From positions 248,001-312,000 of the forward strand of contig CBDBHI010000090.1 of the NCBI GenBank assembly GCA_965205595.1: DNA of 64,000 bases, given 5' to 3'. Source of the DNA: CATQHP01 sp965205595. Lineage in GTDB: Bacteria > Acidobacteriota > Terriglobia > Bryobacterales > UBA6623. The notes under the pieces were generated by a model. It was not told the DNA's origin, made no database searches, and was given only the letters and a program-made list of their open reading frames with translations. The stretch's first letter is position 1; the number at the start of each line of letters is the position of its first letter. The position numbers were made by a program, and so were the translations under genes. Shown here one piece after another: positions 43,372-51,502 of the stretch.

Positions 43372-45906
43372 TTAGAATCGAACTCTCAAAGTCGTTTCGC
43401 TGCCAACGGCATCTGGGGCGACGGCCGTATATTCTCGCGAGCGGCTCGACTCGGGATCATTCACGCGCACTGTGTATGTTGCCCAGCGCCGAAAGATCTT
43501 CGGTCGAAAACGATCGCCTTGGATTCGCAGTGTGTAGACGATCTCGCCGCTCGTTTCGTCAACGACCTGCACGACGGGATCGCTCAGTCCCTCGACCTGG
43601 ATCTCGGGAAGGTAGCCGGCTGCCTGGCGACCGTAGTTGTCGGTTTGACTAATTGTGCGCGGCCAGCCTTCGAACTGCGCACCCGCGGACGACTTGGCTG
43701 GGTCAATCAGCAAGCGCCAACATTCCATCGTGATTTGCCGCGTCTTCTTGTTGAGGCGAATGATTCCGTAGCCCGACGCCTTGTCGTGCAAGAGTTCGAG
43801 TGGTGTATTTCGTTGCTGCCCGTCAGGGTTGGCCACGGCGTAGATCGTCATGCGGTTGCCGAGCCCGTCGAGACGTTCGCCGGCGTAGTCGGGTGCTCCG
43901 GCCGGGCGATTTTGGGCCGGGGTTTCGGGCTCGTAGGATCGCGGATAACCGGCAGCGATTGACGGCACGCAGAATGAATAGCCCGCGTCACCGAATTCGT
44001 CGACGCCGTGATGAATGATCGAAGGCAGATGCTGGTCGCCTCCGATCATAAACGTGAAGCCTTTGCGTAGTTCGGCCAGGGCGCGGTTGCGGCCCGATTG
44101 CGGCCAACCATTCGAGTCGAGATCGGCAATCAAGCGCATCTTGTTCGCGCCATGGGTCGTTGCGGCGTTGGCGAAAATCGACTGCGTCAGCGAGACTTTG
44201 AAAAACGCGTCCCGCCAGTCCGATGCCCAATCGCGGATGAATGCGAGTTGGCGTTCGCCGAGCAATTTCGCTCCAGGCACGTCGTAAGTATTGGGGTCAA
44301 CGTTGGGGTCCGTAATGTGGTCCGGGCGACCGCCAGGCGCGGGTGTGATGCCCTTCGGACCGGATTTGAACTTACGGTCTTCGATGATCGCGAAGCTCAC
44401 GCGGCCGTAGTTCAGCTCGGAATAGTAACCCGCGATGCCTTGGTCGATCGGGCGCGGATCATACGGATCGGGAAGATGCGAGGTCTGCGTGCGCTGGACT
44501 AGGTTGACCCATTCGGCAGGCATCGCATAGCCACCGCGCTGGTGCTCACTCATGGGTTGGGCCCGCCCGCCGCCGCCCCAGATATTGCCCTGATAGACGT
44601 CGTGATCGTCTGGCATATGAACCGTGACACGGTCGCGCATCAAGTCACCGAATGCCCATCCGAGCAAGTACCATTTGCGGAGGTAGTCGAGAGCGGCGGT
44701 CTCGACTGGAAGCCGCTCGATGCCGTAGCCGGCGACATCTTCATAAATTTGGTCTCCCGAGAAAAAGAGCAGGTCGGGGTCGTGGTAGTCGACATTTCGA
44801 ACGATGTCGGCATTTGGGAATCCGGTGTCTTTGTTGCCGGTGAATGCGGCCACCACCATGGTCTCTTTGTCGACGGGCTCTTTGCGGACGGTTCCGGTCC
44901 AATAGTGCGGTTCTAGCGAACCGTCGGATTTCATCGCTTGGTAGACGAGCCGGTAGGGGGTGTCGCGGTCGGATTGCCAGTTTGCAATCCGAAAGTTCGC
45001 CGTGCGCGCTAACGAGTCGATCTGACTTTCGCCTAGAGATTTCCAGGCAGCGCCTTGCTGAACCTGAAGCTCGACCGACTGCGCATCGGCGCGTCCAACG
45101 GGCGGCATCTGCGCCGTCATCTTCAATACGCCGCGACTTAAAGTGTGTTGCGCCCACAGTATTGGCCCAAAGGATCGCTCGGGATTGTGTTGCAGCTTTG
45201 AGCCGGCGAGCTTCCAGTCACGGAACCAAATTCGCAGATTGCCCTGCCTACGGGCACCCGGCCCGCGGTAGGAGTTCTGGGTTCGCAACTCGGCGGGCGC
45301 GGAATCCGCGACTAGCGCCAGGTTGCCGATTAAGTCGTCGGCGGCGAGGGTTGCCGAAACTTGGCCTACGCGCGCTCCGCGTGGGTTGTGGGCCGAGAGC
45401 GTCAGCCGATAGTTGTCACCGTCGGGCCGCGCGGCTAGGCGCAGCTCGATCTCATTGAACGACTTGACGGACGAGCGCGTTGACGCGGACTCTTCACCGA
45501 TAAATAGCCGACCGTCGGTGTTGAGTCCGGCATCTATGCCGGTACCTCGCAAGGCGGCGTAGCGATAGTCATCCACTTGGCCTCTGATGCCAAGGCGAAA
45601 CCCGACCCAGCCTGCGGACAGCGCCCCCTCGCTGGGGCGGGTGCGGCCTAGCCGAACGCTGGTTGTGAAACCGCCACGATCGGCGCTTAACTGATAGGTC
45701 AGCAAGTTGACGTTGCGATTCCCGCCGGGGATGATACATTCGAGCCGTCCCTCGGACACTCGCCAATCTTGTAACGGGTTCGCCCAATAGTCGGGGCCTA
45801 TCCAAATACGTTCAACCGACTGCGGCCAGGCGCTGGTAAAATCGGCAGCCTGGATTGAGCAGCTAAGAAATGTGGCGACGAGGATTGCGATATTGCGAAT
45901 GAGCAC
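43372..45906 (-). CDS. Secreted PhoD-like metallophosphatase
   Basis: 844 residues with a signal peptide (starting MLIRNIAILVATFLSCSIQAA, GTG start). The N-terminal ~330 residues are a beta-rich domain of unknown role. The C-terminal part has PhoD/MPP-type metal motifs: VVAAFTGNKDTGFP, LLFFSGDQIYEDVAGY, VHMPDDHDVYQGNIWG and FMIGGDQHLPSIIHH. It probably hydrolyses phosphodi- or monoesters outside the cytoplasm. Its start codon at 45906 overlaps that of the divergent alkyltransferase-like gene (45899). The catalytic residues appear intact by eye, but the substrate is not known. Confidence 0.85.
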   Translation of the reverse strand: MLIRNIAILVATFLSCSIQAADFTSAWPQSVERIWIGPDYWANPLQDWRVSEGRLECIIPGGNRNVNLLTYQLSADRGGFTTSVRLGRTRPSEGALSAGWVGFRLGIRGQVDDYRYAALRGTGIDAGLNTDGRLFIGEESASTRSSVKSFNEIELRLAARPDGDNYRLTLSAHNPRGARVGQVSATLAADDLIGNLALVADSAPAELRTQNSYRGPGARRQGNLRIWFRDWKLAGSKLQHNPERSFGPILWAQHTLSRGVLKMTAQMPPVGRADAQSVELQVQQGAAWKSLGESQIDSLARTANFRIANWQSDRDTPYRLVYQAMKSDGSLEPHYWTGTVRKEPVDKETMVVAAFTGNKDTGFPNADIVRNVDYHDPDLLFFSGDQIYEDVAGYGIERLPVETAALDYLRKWYLLGWAFGDLMRDRVTVHMPDDHDVYQGNIWGGGGRAQPMSEHQRGGYAMPAEWVNLVQRTQTSHLPDPYDPRPIDQGIAGYYSELNYGRVSFAIIEDRKFKSGPKGITPAPGGRPDHITDPNVDPNTYDVPGAKLLGERQLAFIRDWASDWRDAFFKVSLTQSIFANAATTHGANKMRLIADLDSNGWPQSGRNRALAELRKGFTFMIGGDQHLPSIIHHGVDEFGDAGYSFCVPSIAAGYPRSYEPETPAQNRPAGAPDYAGERLDGLGNRMTIYAVANPDGQQRNTPLELLHDKASGYGIIRLNKKTRQITMECWRLLIDPAKSSAGAQFEGWPRTISQTDNYGRQAAGYLPEIQVEGLSDPVVQVVDETSGEIVYTLRIQGDRFRPKIFRRWATYTVRVNDPESSRSREYTAVAPDAVGSETTLRVRF

Positions 45907-46252
45907 AGCAGCTAGTTTCGCAGAACTGCCGCCGAGGCGGAACGGAACGGTCTACGCCGAGGTCTATCGCGCCGTGGCGGCGATACCTCGAGGAAAGGTT
46001 GCTACGTACGGCGACATCGCGGACGCCGTGAAATCCCGATGTACGGCGCGACAGGTGGGATTCGCTTTGAGGAACAGCCCTGCAGGGCTGCGGCTGCCGT
46101 GGCATCGCGTGCTCGGCGCCGGGGGCAGGATCGCGCTTCCGGGCGAGAGCGGCGCTGAACAACGGTTTCGGCTTCAGGGCGAGGGAGTGCCGTTTGTTGG
46201 GAGGCGGGTTCGCATTGAGGCTTGCCGTTACGATTTCGAATTCGTAGGTTAG
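45899..46252 (+). CDS. Alkyltransferase-like protein (MGMT-related, Trp for Cys)
   Basis: 117 residues from the chosen Met. It matches the C-terminal MGMT-like DNA-binding fold: VATYGDIADAV, CTARQVGFALRNSP and LPWHRVLGAGGRI. The methyl-accepting Cys of MGMT (PCHRV) is Trp here (PWHRV), the hallmark of alkyltransferase-like proteins. Those bind alkylguanine and flag it to nucleotide-excision repair without dealkylating it. The start codon overlaps that of the PhoD-like gene on the other strand by eight bases. The frame is intact. Confidence 0.85.
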   Translation: MSTAASFAELPPRRNGTVYAEVYRAVAAIPRGKVATYGDIADAVKSRCTARQVGFALRNSPAGLRLPWHRVLGAGGRIALPGESGAEQRFRLQGEGVPFVGRRVRIEACRYDFEFVG

Positions 46253-46354
46253 GCGACCTTTAGCGGGCCCTCGACCGGAGGCTTGGTACAGAGAGGACGG
46301 CGCCGGTCGAGTAAGAGCTTGGCTGTGCCATCAGCTTGGTATCCAGGCTGCGAG

Positions 46355-46384
46355 GAACGATTGGGGACAGAACGATTGGGGACA
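46355..46384. repeat. Two tandem 15-bp repeats
   Basis: GAACGATTGGGGACA occurs twice in direct succession, followed by GG. Motifs with TTGGGGACAG are often seen near RAYT or other REP-type sequences, but that link is inferred here. It lies in a 252-bp gap between the alkyltransferase-like gene and the ankyrin pseudogene, which holds no recognisable gene. Confidence 0.6.
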
Positions 46385-46504
46385 GGAAGCTGTGAATTAA
46401 TTCGAAATCGACGCGTTTTAGAGAATCTAAGTCTTTTAGAATCAACATCGCAAGATCGCCGAAATCGATTTTTTCACACCTTCCAGGGGTAAAACTTCGC
46501 AAGG

Positions 46505-47546
46505 CTACTTCTTAGCACCAGCTGCGCGAAGTAGGCGCTCTATCTCGTCTCTGGCTGATGTGCTCTTCCAAACTTTTACCTTGCTGCCAAGATATCGGAG
46601 AGGCCTGCCCCCATACGGCCCCTTTTCAATGGGCTTGATATTGGGATTCGCCCCTGCTTGAAGGAGCACCCTAACCGAATCAGGACACTCTAGTAAAATT
46701 GCATTGTGAAGCGCCGTGCTCGATACGGAACTTTGCGTATCGACATTGACATCAGCCCCGGCGGCAATCAGGACCTTCAGGGTTTCTGTTCTGCATACGG
46801 CGTTGATGACAGGATACTGCCGAGACAACAGACCGAATTGTGAAGACGTTGTTCCGTATCGATTCGGGTTTGCACCCGCTTTGATGAGGGCCGTTACCGC
46901 TGCGGCGTCAATATACACAATACGCTCCAGGGGGTAGTTGACGGAAGTGATAACTGAGTCTCGAGAGCCGGTAAAGCTGGTGGTATTTCGATATTCGGGG
47001 TCAGCACCAGCATCCAACAACAGCTGAACAATCCGAGCCGAGCCTGCATAGAAAAGCGCAGGGCCCTGAATACAGAATCCCCGGCTGCAATACTCTGCGG
47101 TCTGATTTGGTGATACACCAGCCAGCAGGAGTGCTTCCACGGCGGACGCGTCCTTGTTTAAGGCTGCTTTCAATAGCGATTCTGCATCAATTCCGTAGCC
47201 CTTCTCGCCAAGTTATGACAGACCAGCTTGCTTGGTTGCCTTCTTCATTTCGATAGCTACGATTCGCTGCGTGGGTCCATCGATAGCCAGAATCCCTTCC
47301 CAGGTGCCAGCACCGTCTGAACTGTCAGCCTCAATCAAGTGTTCCCCTACCGCAAGTTTGACCAGATGTGCTTCTTTCGCCTTAAGGCTTCCACTTGGTT
47401 TGGTATCTATCCTCAACTCACAGTCCGCATCACAGCGGAATAGCACTGGTGCTTCTACAACTGCTGGGGCCGGGCTGGGAGAAGGTGGGGCTGCAGGTGG
47501 AGCTGACTCAGGCTTAGGATCTGGCTTCAGTAATGCCGCCGTCTTG
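46505..47546 (-). pseudogene. Ankyrin-repeat protein, broken by a stop and an IS
   Basis: One frame spans two open stretches separated by an in-frame TAA (47213-47215). The upstream stretch encodes a Pro-rich segment (KPDPKPESAPPAAPPSPSP) and a small beta domain (RCDADCELRID...LAVGEHLIEAD). After the stop, LGEKGYGIDAESLLKAALNKD leads into ankyrin repeats: ALLLAGVSPNQ, IVQLLLDAGADPEYRN, ALIKAGANPNRYG, TLKVLIAAGADVNVD and SVRVLLQAGANPNI. The 5' end is cut off by the insertion sequence at 47547. What its upstream part looked like is not known. Probably nonfunctional. Confidence 0.7.
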
Positions 47547-47643
47547 TCCAATACAAGATGAGCCTGAAGGGGAGGGCGATTCCAATACAAGATGAGCCTG
47601 ACGGGGATCCGTTGGGTGGTCAGGAACAGAGCAGCTGCGGGCG

Positions 47644-48897
47644 ATGGGAGTCGCCGTGCAGCAAGCCGAATCGCTGAGTCTGGAGCAGATCGAGTGTTTT
47701 CTCGACGGGTGCCAATCCGTCGCCTTCGAGGGCGGCAATCGAAGCGACAAATATGCGCTCGTCGAAAGCGTCTTGAAGCGGCATCACTATGCCGACCAGA
47801 AGCGCTCCGTCAAGGGTCTCCTGCGGCGTTATCTCGCTAAGCTCACGGGCTTAAGCCGCGCGCAACTCACCCGCCTGATCGGACAGTTCTTGCACACGCG
47901 TTGCGTCCGTCCGAGGGCCTATCGGCGGCGCCGTTTTCCCAGCAAGTACACACGCGCCGACAGCGTCTTACTGGCGCACGTCGATCGAGTTCATCAGCGC
48001 CTCTCGGGGCCGGCCACCCGCCGCATTCTCCAACGCGAGTTCCAGATCTACGGCCGCAAAGAGTTTCGACGCCTGGCCGAATTGTCCGTGGGCCAGCTGT
48101 ACAACTTGCGAAAAAGAGCCGTCTACCAACGTCACAGTTTGCATCTCGACAAGACCCGTCCCACGCCCGTTGCGATCGGCGAACGCCGCCAACCCGAGCC
48201 GCGAGGACGTCCGGGCTACCTGCGCATCGACACCGTGCACTCGCCCGAACAGGAAGGTGAAAAAGGCGCCTACAGCATCAATGTGGTCGACGAAGTGACG
48301 CAGTGGCAGGCCGTCGGCTGCGTCCAACGCATCAACGAAAACCACCTCATTCCCTTGCTGGAAGGCCTTTTGGAACAATTTCCATTTATCGTTCGCGGCT
48401 TTCACTCCGACAATGGCAGCGAATTCGTCAACCATCAAACCGCTAAACTGCTCGAGAAGTTGCGAATTGAATTTACGAAGTCGCGCGCGCGCCGTTCGAA
48501 CGACAATGCCTTGGTCGAAACCAAGAACGGCGCGGTGGTGCGCAAGTGGATGGGCTACCAGTTTTTGCCCTCGGAAGCGACGCAGGCGATCGACACCTTC
48601 TACCGCCAGTGGCTCAACCCGTACTTGAATTTTCATCGCCCATGCGCTTTCGCCAGCGAGCGCCGAGACCGCCGCGGCAAGTTGCGCAAGGTGTACGCCG
48701 AGTGGAGCACGCCGTGGGAAAAGCTGCTCAGCCTGCCCGCCGAGCAGCGCGGCCTGCGCGCGGATCGCTCGCTCAAGAAGCTCCAAGCGCGAGCGGACAC
48801 TTATTCCGACACCGAGTTTGCCGAGCAACTCGACGCTCAGCGCAACGAACTGCAACGCGTCTGCAAAGACCTCGCGATCTGCTGGCGCACGCGCTAG
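47644..48897 (+). CDS. IS transposase, rve catalytic domain
   Basis: 417 residues. The N-terminal half binds DNA (MGVAVQQAESLSLEQIECFL then a Lys/Arg-rich helix region). Catalytic motifs of the rve/integrase fold are LRIDTVHSPE (Asp), GFHSDNGSEFVNH (Asp) and SNDNALVETKNGAVVRKW (Glu). These features fit a family with longer N termini than IS3 (related to ISNCY or IS481-like). The reading frame appears intact, so the element could be functional. The family is my reading and is not verified by search. Confidence 0.85.
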   Translation: MGVAVQQAESLSLEQIECFLDGCQSVAFEGGNRSDKYALVESVLKRHHYADQKRSVKGLLRRYLAKLTGLSRAQLTRLIGQFLHTRCVRPRAYRRRRFPSKYTRADSVLLAHVDRVHQRLSGPATRRILQREFQIYGRKEFRRLAELSVGQLYNLRKRAVYQRHSLHLDKTRPTPVAIGERRQPEPRGRPGYLRIDTVHSPEQEGEKGAYSINVVDEVTQWQAVGCVQRINENHLIPLLEGLLEQFPFIVRGFHSDNGSEFVNHQTAKLLEKLRIEFTKSRARRSNDNALVETKNGAVVRKWMGYQFLPSEATQAIDTFYRQWLNPYLNFHRPCAFASERRDRRGKLRKVYAEWSTPWEKLLSLPAEQRGLRADRSLKKLQARADTYSDTEFAEQLDAQRNELQRVCKDLAICWRTR

Positions 48898-48923
48898 ACA
48901 ACGCCCCGACCCGAGGCGTTGTC
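48897..48923 (+). terminator. Hairpin after the transposase gene
   Basis: GACAACGCC and GGCGTTGTC form a nine-base-pair stem around CCGACCCGA, beginning just at the stop codon of the transposase. There is no T-rich tract, so intrinsic termination is doubtful. It may slow readthrough out of the IS. Confidence 0.4.
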
Positions 48924-49139
48924 GGCTCCTCCGGCCCACGTCCGAAGACGGCCGTGGGGTCTCGCCTGGGATGGCTGCAAAGGGGGATTGGGGTGCCGCC
49001 CCTTCCCCCTTATGCAATCCCCCTCACCCCGCCCTACGAAGCCACAAATAGCTGTAGCCGCCGACCTCAACTCACGCTATAATCCCCCTCAACCCGCAGC
49101 TGCTTCGCCTCTCTCCTTCAGGCTCATCTTTCAATTGGA

Positions 49140-49467
49140 AAAGAGGCTCTGGCCCAATTTTTTTTGAGTCCTCAGAATCCACCATGAGGAATGTCCGGGT
49201 AGGCCATCCCAACTCTGCAATAGTGACTGCCCTTAGCGCCATAGAAAAGTTCAATGTATGTTTGCTGCTAGCGGCGGGTTTGTGAGGGTGCAGTGTGGTG
49301 GAATCACTGCGCAATCGCATGTCCAACTTGAATTCTTAGCAATGAACCCCATGCGCCTAGGCAATTCAGTTCGCGGAAATGTAACGTCCTGTTCGACCGT
49401 GATTCAGCATTCCACAGCCATTGCTCGGCCTGCACCAGCCGCAATTCCTTGACCCTAGAATGAGGTC
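49140..49467. other. Intergenic stretch right of the IS
   Basis: 328 bp between the IS right end and the HGG-motif gene. An open frame on the minus strand (49072-49326) reads through into the IS terminal repeat. Its part outside the IS (MALRAVTIAELGWPTRTFL and following) might be the severed 5' part of the ankyrin pseudogene, but there is no independent support. Otherwise nothing is seen. Confidence 0.3.
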
Positions 49468-49934
49468 ATGGCAGGTTTGCTCAAAAACGAAAATCCCCGT
49501 GGTGATCCTCAGTCTGCACCTAGATGCGGAGCCAAGACTCGCGCTGGTTCATCCTGCGAAGGTCCAGCAATGGCCAATGGCAAATGCAGAATGCACGGCG
49601 GCGCTTCGACGGGACCTCGTACCCGCGAAGGCTTGCTGAATTCCAAACTGGCTAAGTGGCAAAATGGCAGATATTCAAAAGACGGCAAGGTTCGCCACAA
49701 ATCATTGCGGGCTGTTCTCAAGACTACTGGCCAGCTCAACACAGTGCTTGTAAGAGGTTTGCACAAGACTGGGTCCGAACTGAGGCAGATCATTCTCGAA
49801 GCTGAGGAAGTTGAGCAGTTCCGTAAAGATTACTGGTCAAGCTACATGAATCTTGGTGAGAGACTCAAACGGAAGCGAAGGGACGGAGCCCTTAAAAAAT
49901 CGCTCTGCGCCGTGGAGTATCCTGGAGGCAATCG
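49468..49934 (+). CDS. HGG-motif protein, C terminus replaced by adjacent element
   Basis: The open frame from 49468 reads RCGAKTRAGSSCEGPAMANG and RMHGGASTGPRTREGL, the HGG-x-ST-GPRT motif of small proteins found in phages and integrative elements. The next ~100 residues are basic and helical (LEAEEVEQFRKDYW). From about 49935 the same frame lies over the RAYT gene and no longer looks like this family, so the gene is probably truncated by the RAYT element, and I end it at 49934. The function of the HGG family is not known to me. Part of a mobile-element cluster. Confidence 0.6.
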
Positions 49935-50765
49935 ATGCCCCGTCAAGCGCGGGTGGTGGCGGTGGATGTGCCGCATCACATCACCCATCGCGGCAACAAT
50001 CGCCAAGATGTCTTCCTGTCCGACGAAGACCGGCGCCGCTACCAGCAACTGCGTTCTCTGCATCCGCGCGCCTGCCGAGTGAATCTGCTCGGTTGGTGTT
50101 GGATGACGAACCACGTCCACATGATCGCCGTGCCGCGCCGCGAGGACTTGCTCGCGCGCTTGATCCGAACGGTCCACTCCGGGTATGCGCGGCAGTTCAA
50201 TCGGACGCGCCGGCGAGACGGTCATCTATGGCGAAGTCGTTTCTATTCATGCGCTTTGGACCCCGCACGACTCGACGCGGCGCTATTGTATGTGGGCCTG
50301 AATCCGGTACGCGCAGGGATGATGGCCGAGCCAACGGCATGGCGCTGGTCGAGCGCGCGCGCCGATGCCGGCGGACGCGATGACAGCGGCCTGTTGGACT
50401 GGTATGTCCTAGAGGAGTTCGGCGGGTGCGCGGACTGGACGGCAAGACTTGCGCAAGGGCAAGGCGATCAGGCGGCGGACCACATTCGGACGGCGACACC
50501 GTCGGGAAAACCGTTCGGCGGCAAAAACTTTCAGAGGAAGATCGAGGCGGACTTGGGTCTGCCGGCAGGCTGGAGTCGCATTCGTCCGCAGAGAGGTGGA
50601 GTCGTCCTGGAGTGGCTACGGAAAACGAGACCAGTAGAGAGGGGACACAATATCATCGAATGGAGAGGAGGATGGAGTGTCTCGGAGGAACTTTACGAAG
50701 GAATTCAAGATCGCGGCTGCGCAGAGGATGCAGCGCGGCGAGTCGGCGTCGGAGTTGGCGCGTGA
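49935..50765 (+). CDS. REP-associated tyrosine transposase (RAYT)
   Basis: The open frame gives 276 residues; the natural end is probably around 50650, since the last ~40 residues lie over the start of the IS3 element. Motifs of the Y1/HUH family: HITHRGNNRQDVFLSDEDRRRY, GWCWMTNHVHMIAVP (HUH-type His pair as HVH), and the tyrosine region TVHSGYARQFNRTRRRDGHLW. RAYTs are thought to spread REP palindromes and REPINs in bacterial genomes, and two such palindrome families occur in this window. GGAGG precedes the ATG at 49935. The HUH catalytic residues appear intact. Confidence 0.85.
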   Translation: MPRQARVVAVDVPHHITHRGNNRQDVFLSDEDRRRYQQLRSLHPRACRVNLLGWCWMTNHVHMIAVPRREDLLARLIRTVHSGYARQFNRTRRRDGHLWRSRFYSCALDPARLDAALLYVGLNPVRAGMMAEPTAWRWSSARADAGGRDDSGLLDWYVLEEFGGCADWTARLAQGQGDQAADHIRTATPSGKPFGGKNFQRKIEADLGLPAGWSRIRPQRGGVVLEWLRKTRPVERGHNIIEWRGGWSVSEELYEGIQDRGCAEDAARRVGVGVGA

Positions 50766-51030
50766 GCTCGAGGTCAAGCGCACCAAGCTCTACGATTGGA
50801 CCGCGGAGTATGAACGCTACGGCGCTGAGGCCTTCCCCGGCGCCGGCCGGCGCAAGAGCGATCAGCCACGGGTTGAGCGCGGCCGCGAGGACGAAGCGCG
50901 CATCGCGGCGCTCGAGCGCAAAATCGGCCAACAGGCCGTGGAGATCGATTTTTTGGAGCAAGCCTTGCGGCGTGTCGAGGGACTTCGTCAGAAAACCCTC
51001 GTCAGTGGAAGCAGCAGATCGGAGAGTTAA
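50677..51030 (+). CDS. IS3-family orfA (transposase helix-turn-helix)
   Basis: 117 residues. KEFKIAAAQRMQRGESASELARELEVKRTKLYDWTAEYERYG is an IS3/HTH_Tnp_1-type helix-turn-helix, followed by a leucine-zipper-like coiled coil (IAALERKIGQQAVEIDFLEQALRRV). The ORF ends at 51030. The orfB frame is entered by -1 frameshifting in most IS3 elements. Here the AGAAAAC near 50990 could act as a slippery site, giving a fused OrfAB; this is inferred. Confidence 0.85.
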   Translation: MSRRNFTKEFKIAAAQRMQRGESASELARELEVKRTKLYDWTAEYERYGAEAFPGAGRRKSDQPRVERGREDEARIAALERKIGQQAVEIDFLEQALRRVEGLRQKTLVSGSSRSES

Positions 51031-51502
51031 TCCGGTCCGCGACGGGGCAAGGCAAGTTAAGTATCCGCAAAATGTGCCGGCTTACCGGGCTACCGCGAGC
51101 GAATTTCTATCGCAAGCGAGGGCAGCCAAACGAGTGGGAAATGAATCTTCGCGAGGCACTGCATCAGACTGCGCTGGACAATCCGTTCTACGGCTATCGG
51201 CGCTTGACGGCGGAGCTGAAACGGCAAGATTGGCAGGTCGGTCAACGGCGCATCCGGCGCCTAATGCGCGAGGACAACCTGTTGCGTTTGCGCAAGCGGC
51301 GCACGAAGAAAACGACCGATTCGAGGCATGGTTGGCGGGTGTACCCGAATCTCGCGAAAGGGTTGAAAGTAAAGGCTCCCAACCAGTTGTGGGGTGCCGA
51401 TTTGACATCTGTTCGATGGGGCCACGAGTTCGTTTACGCGGCGATGATTTTGGACCTGTTCTCGCGCCGCGTGGTGGGCTGGGCGGTGGGCTCGAGCTTG
51501 GA

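Larger units (their letters stand above)
47547..49139 (+). mobile_element. Insertion sequence with rve-domain transposase
   Basis: Inverted terminal repeats: left TCCAATACAAGATGAGCCTG (47547) and right TTCAGGCTCATCTTTCAATTGGA (ending 49139). The left terminal repeat is present twice in tandem (47547 and 47581), a 34-bp duplication of this end. A single transposase gene fills the interior. A 9-bp-stem hairpin follows it. The element interrupts the ankyrin gene. Confidence 0.72.

Noticed and set aside
49072..49326. Minus-strand ORF as the missing 5' part of the ankyrin gene
   Set aside because: It runs into the terminal repeat of the IS and there is no independent similarity linking it to the ankyrin protein. 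Kept only as a possibility.
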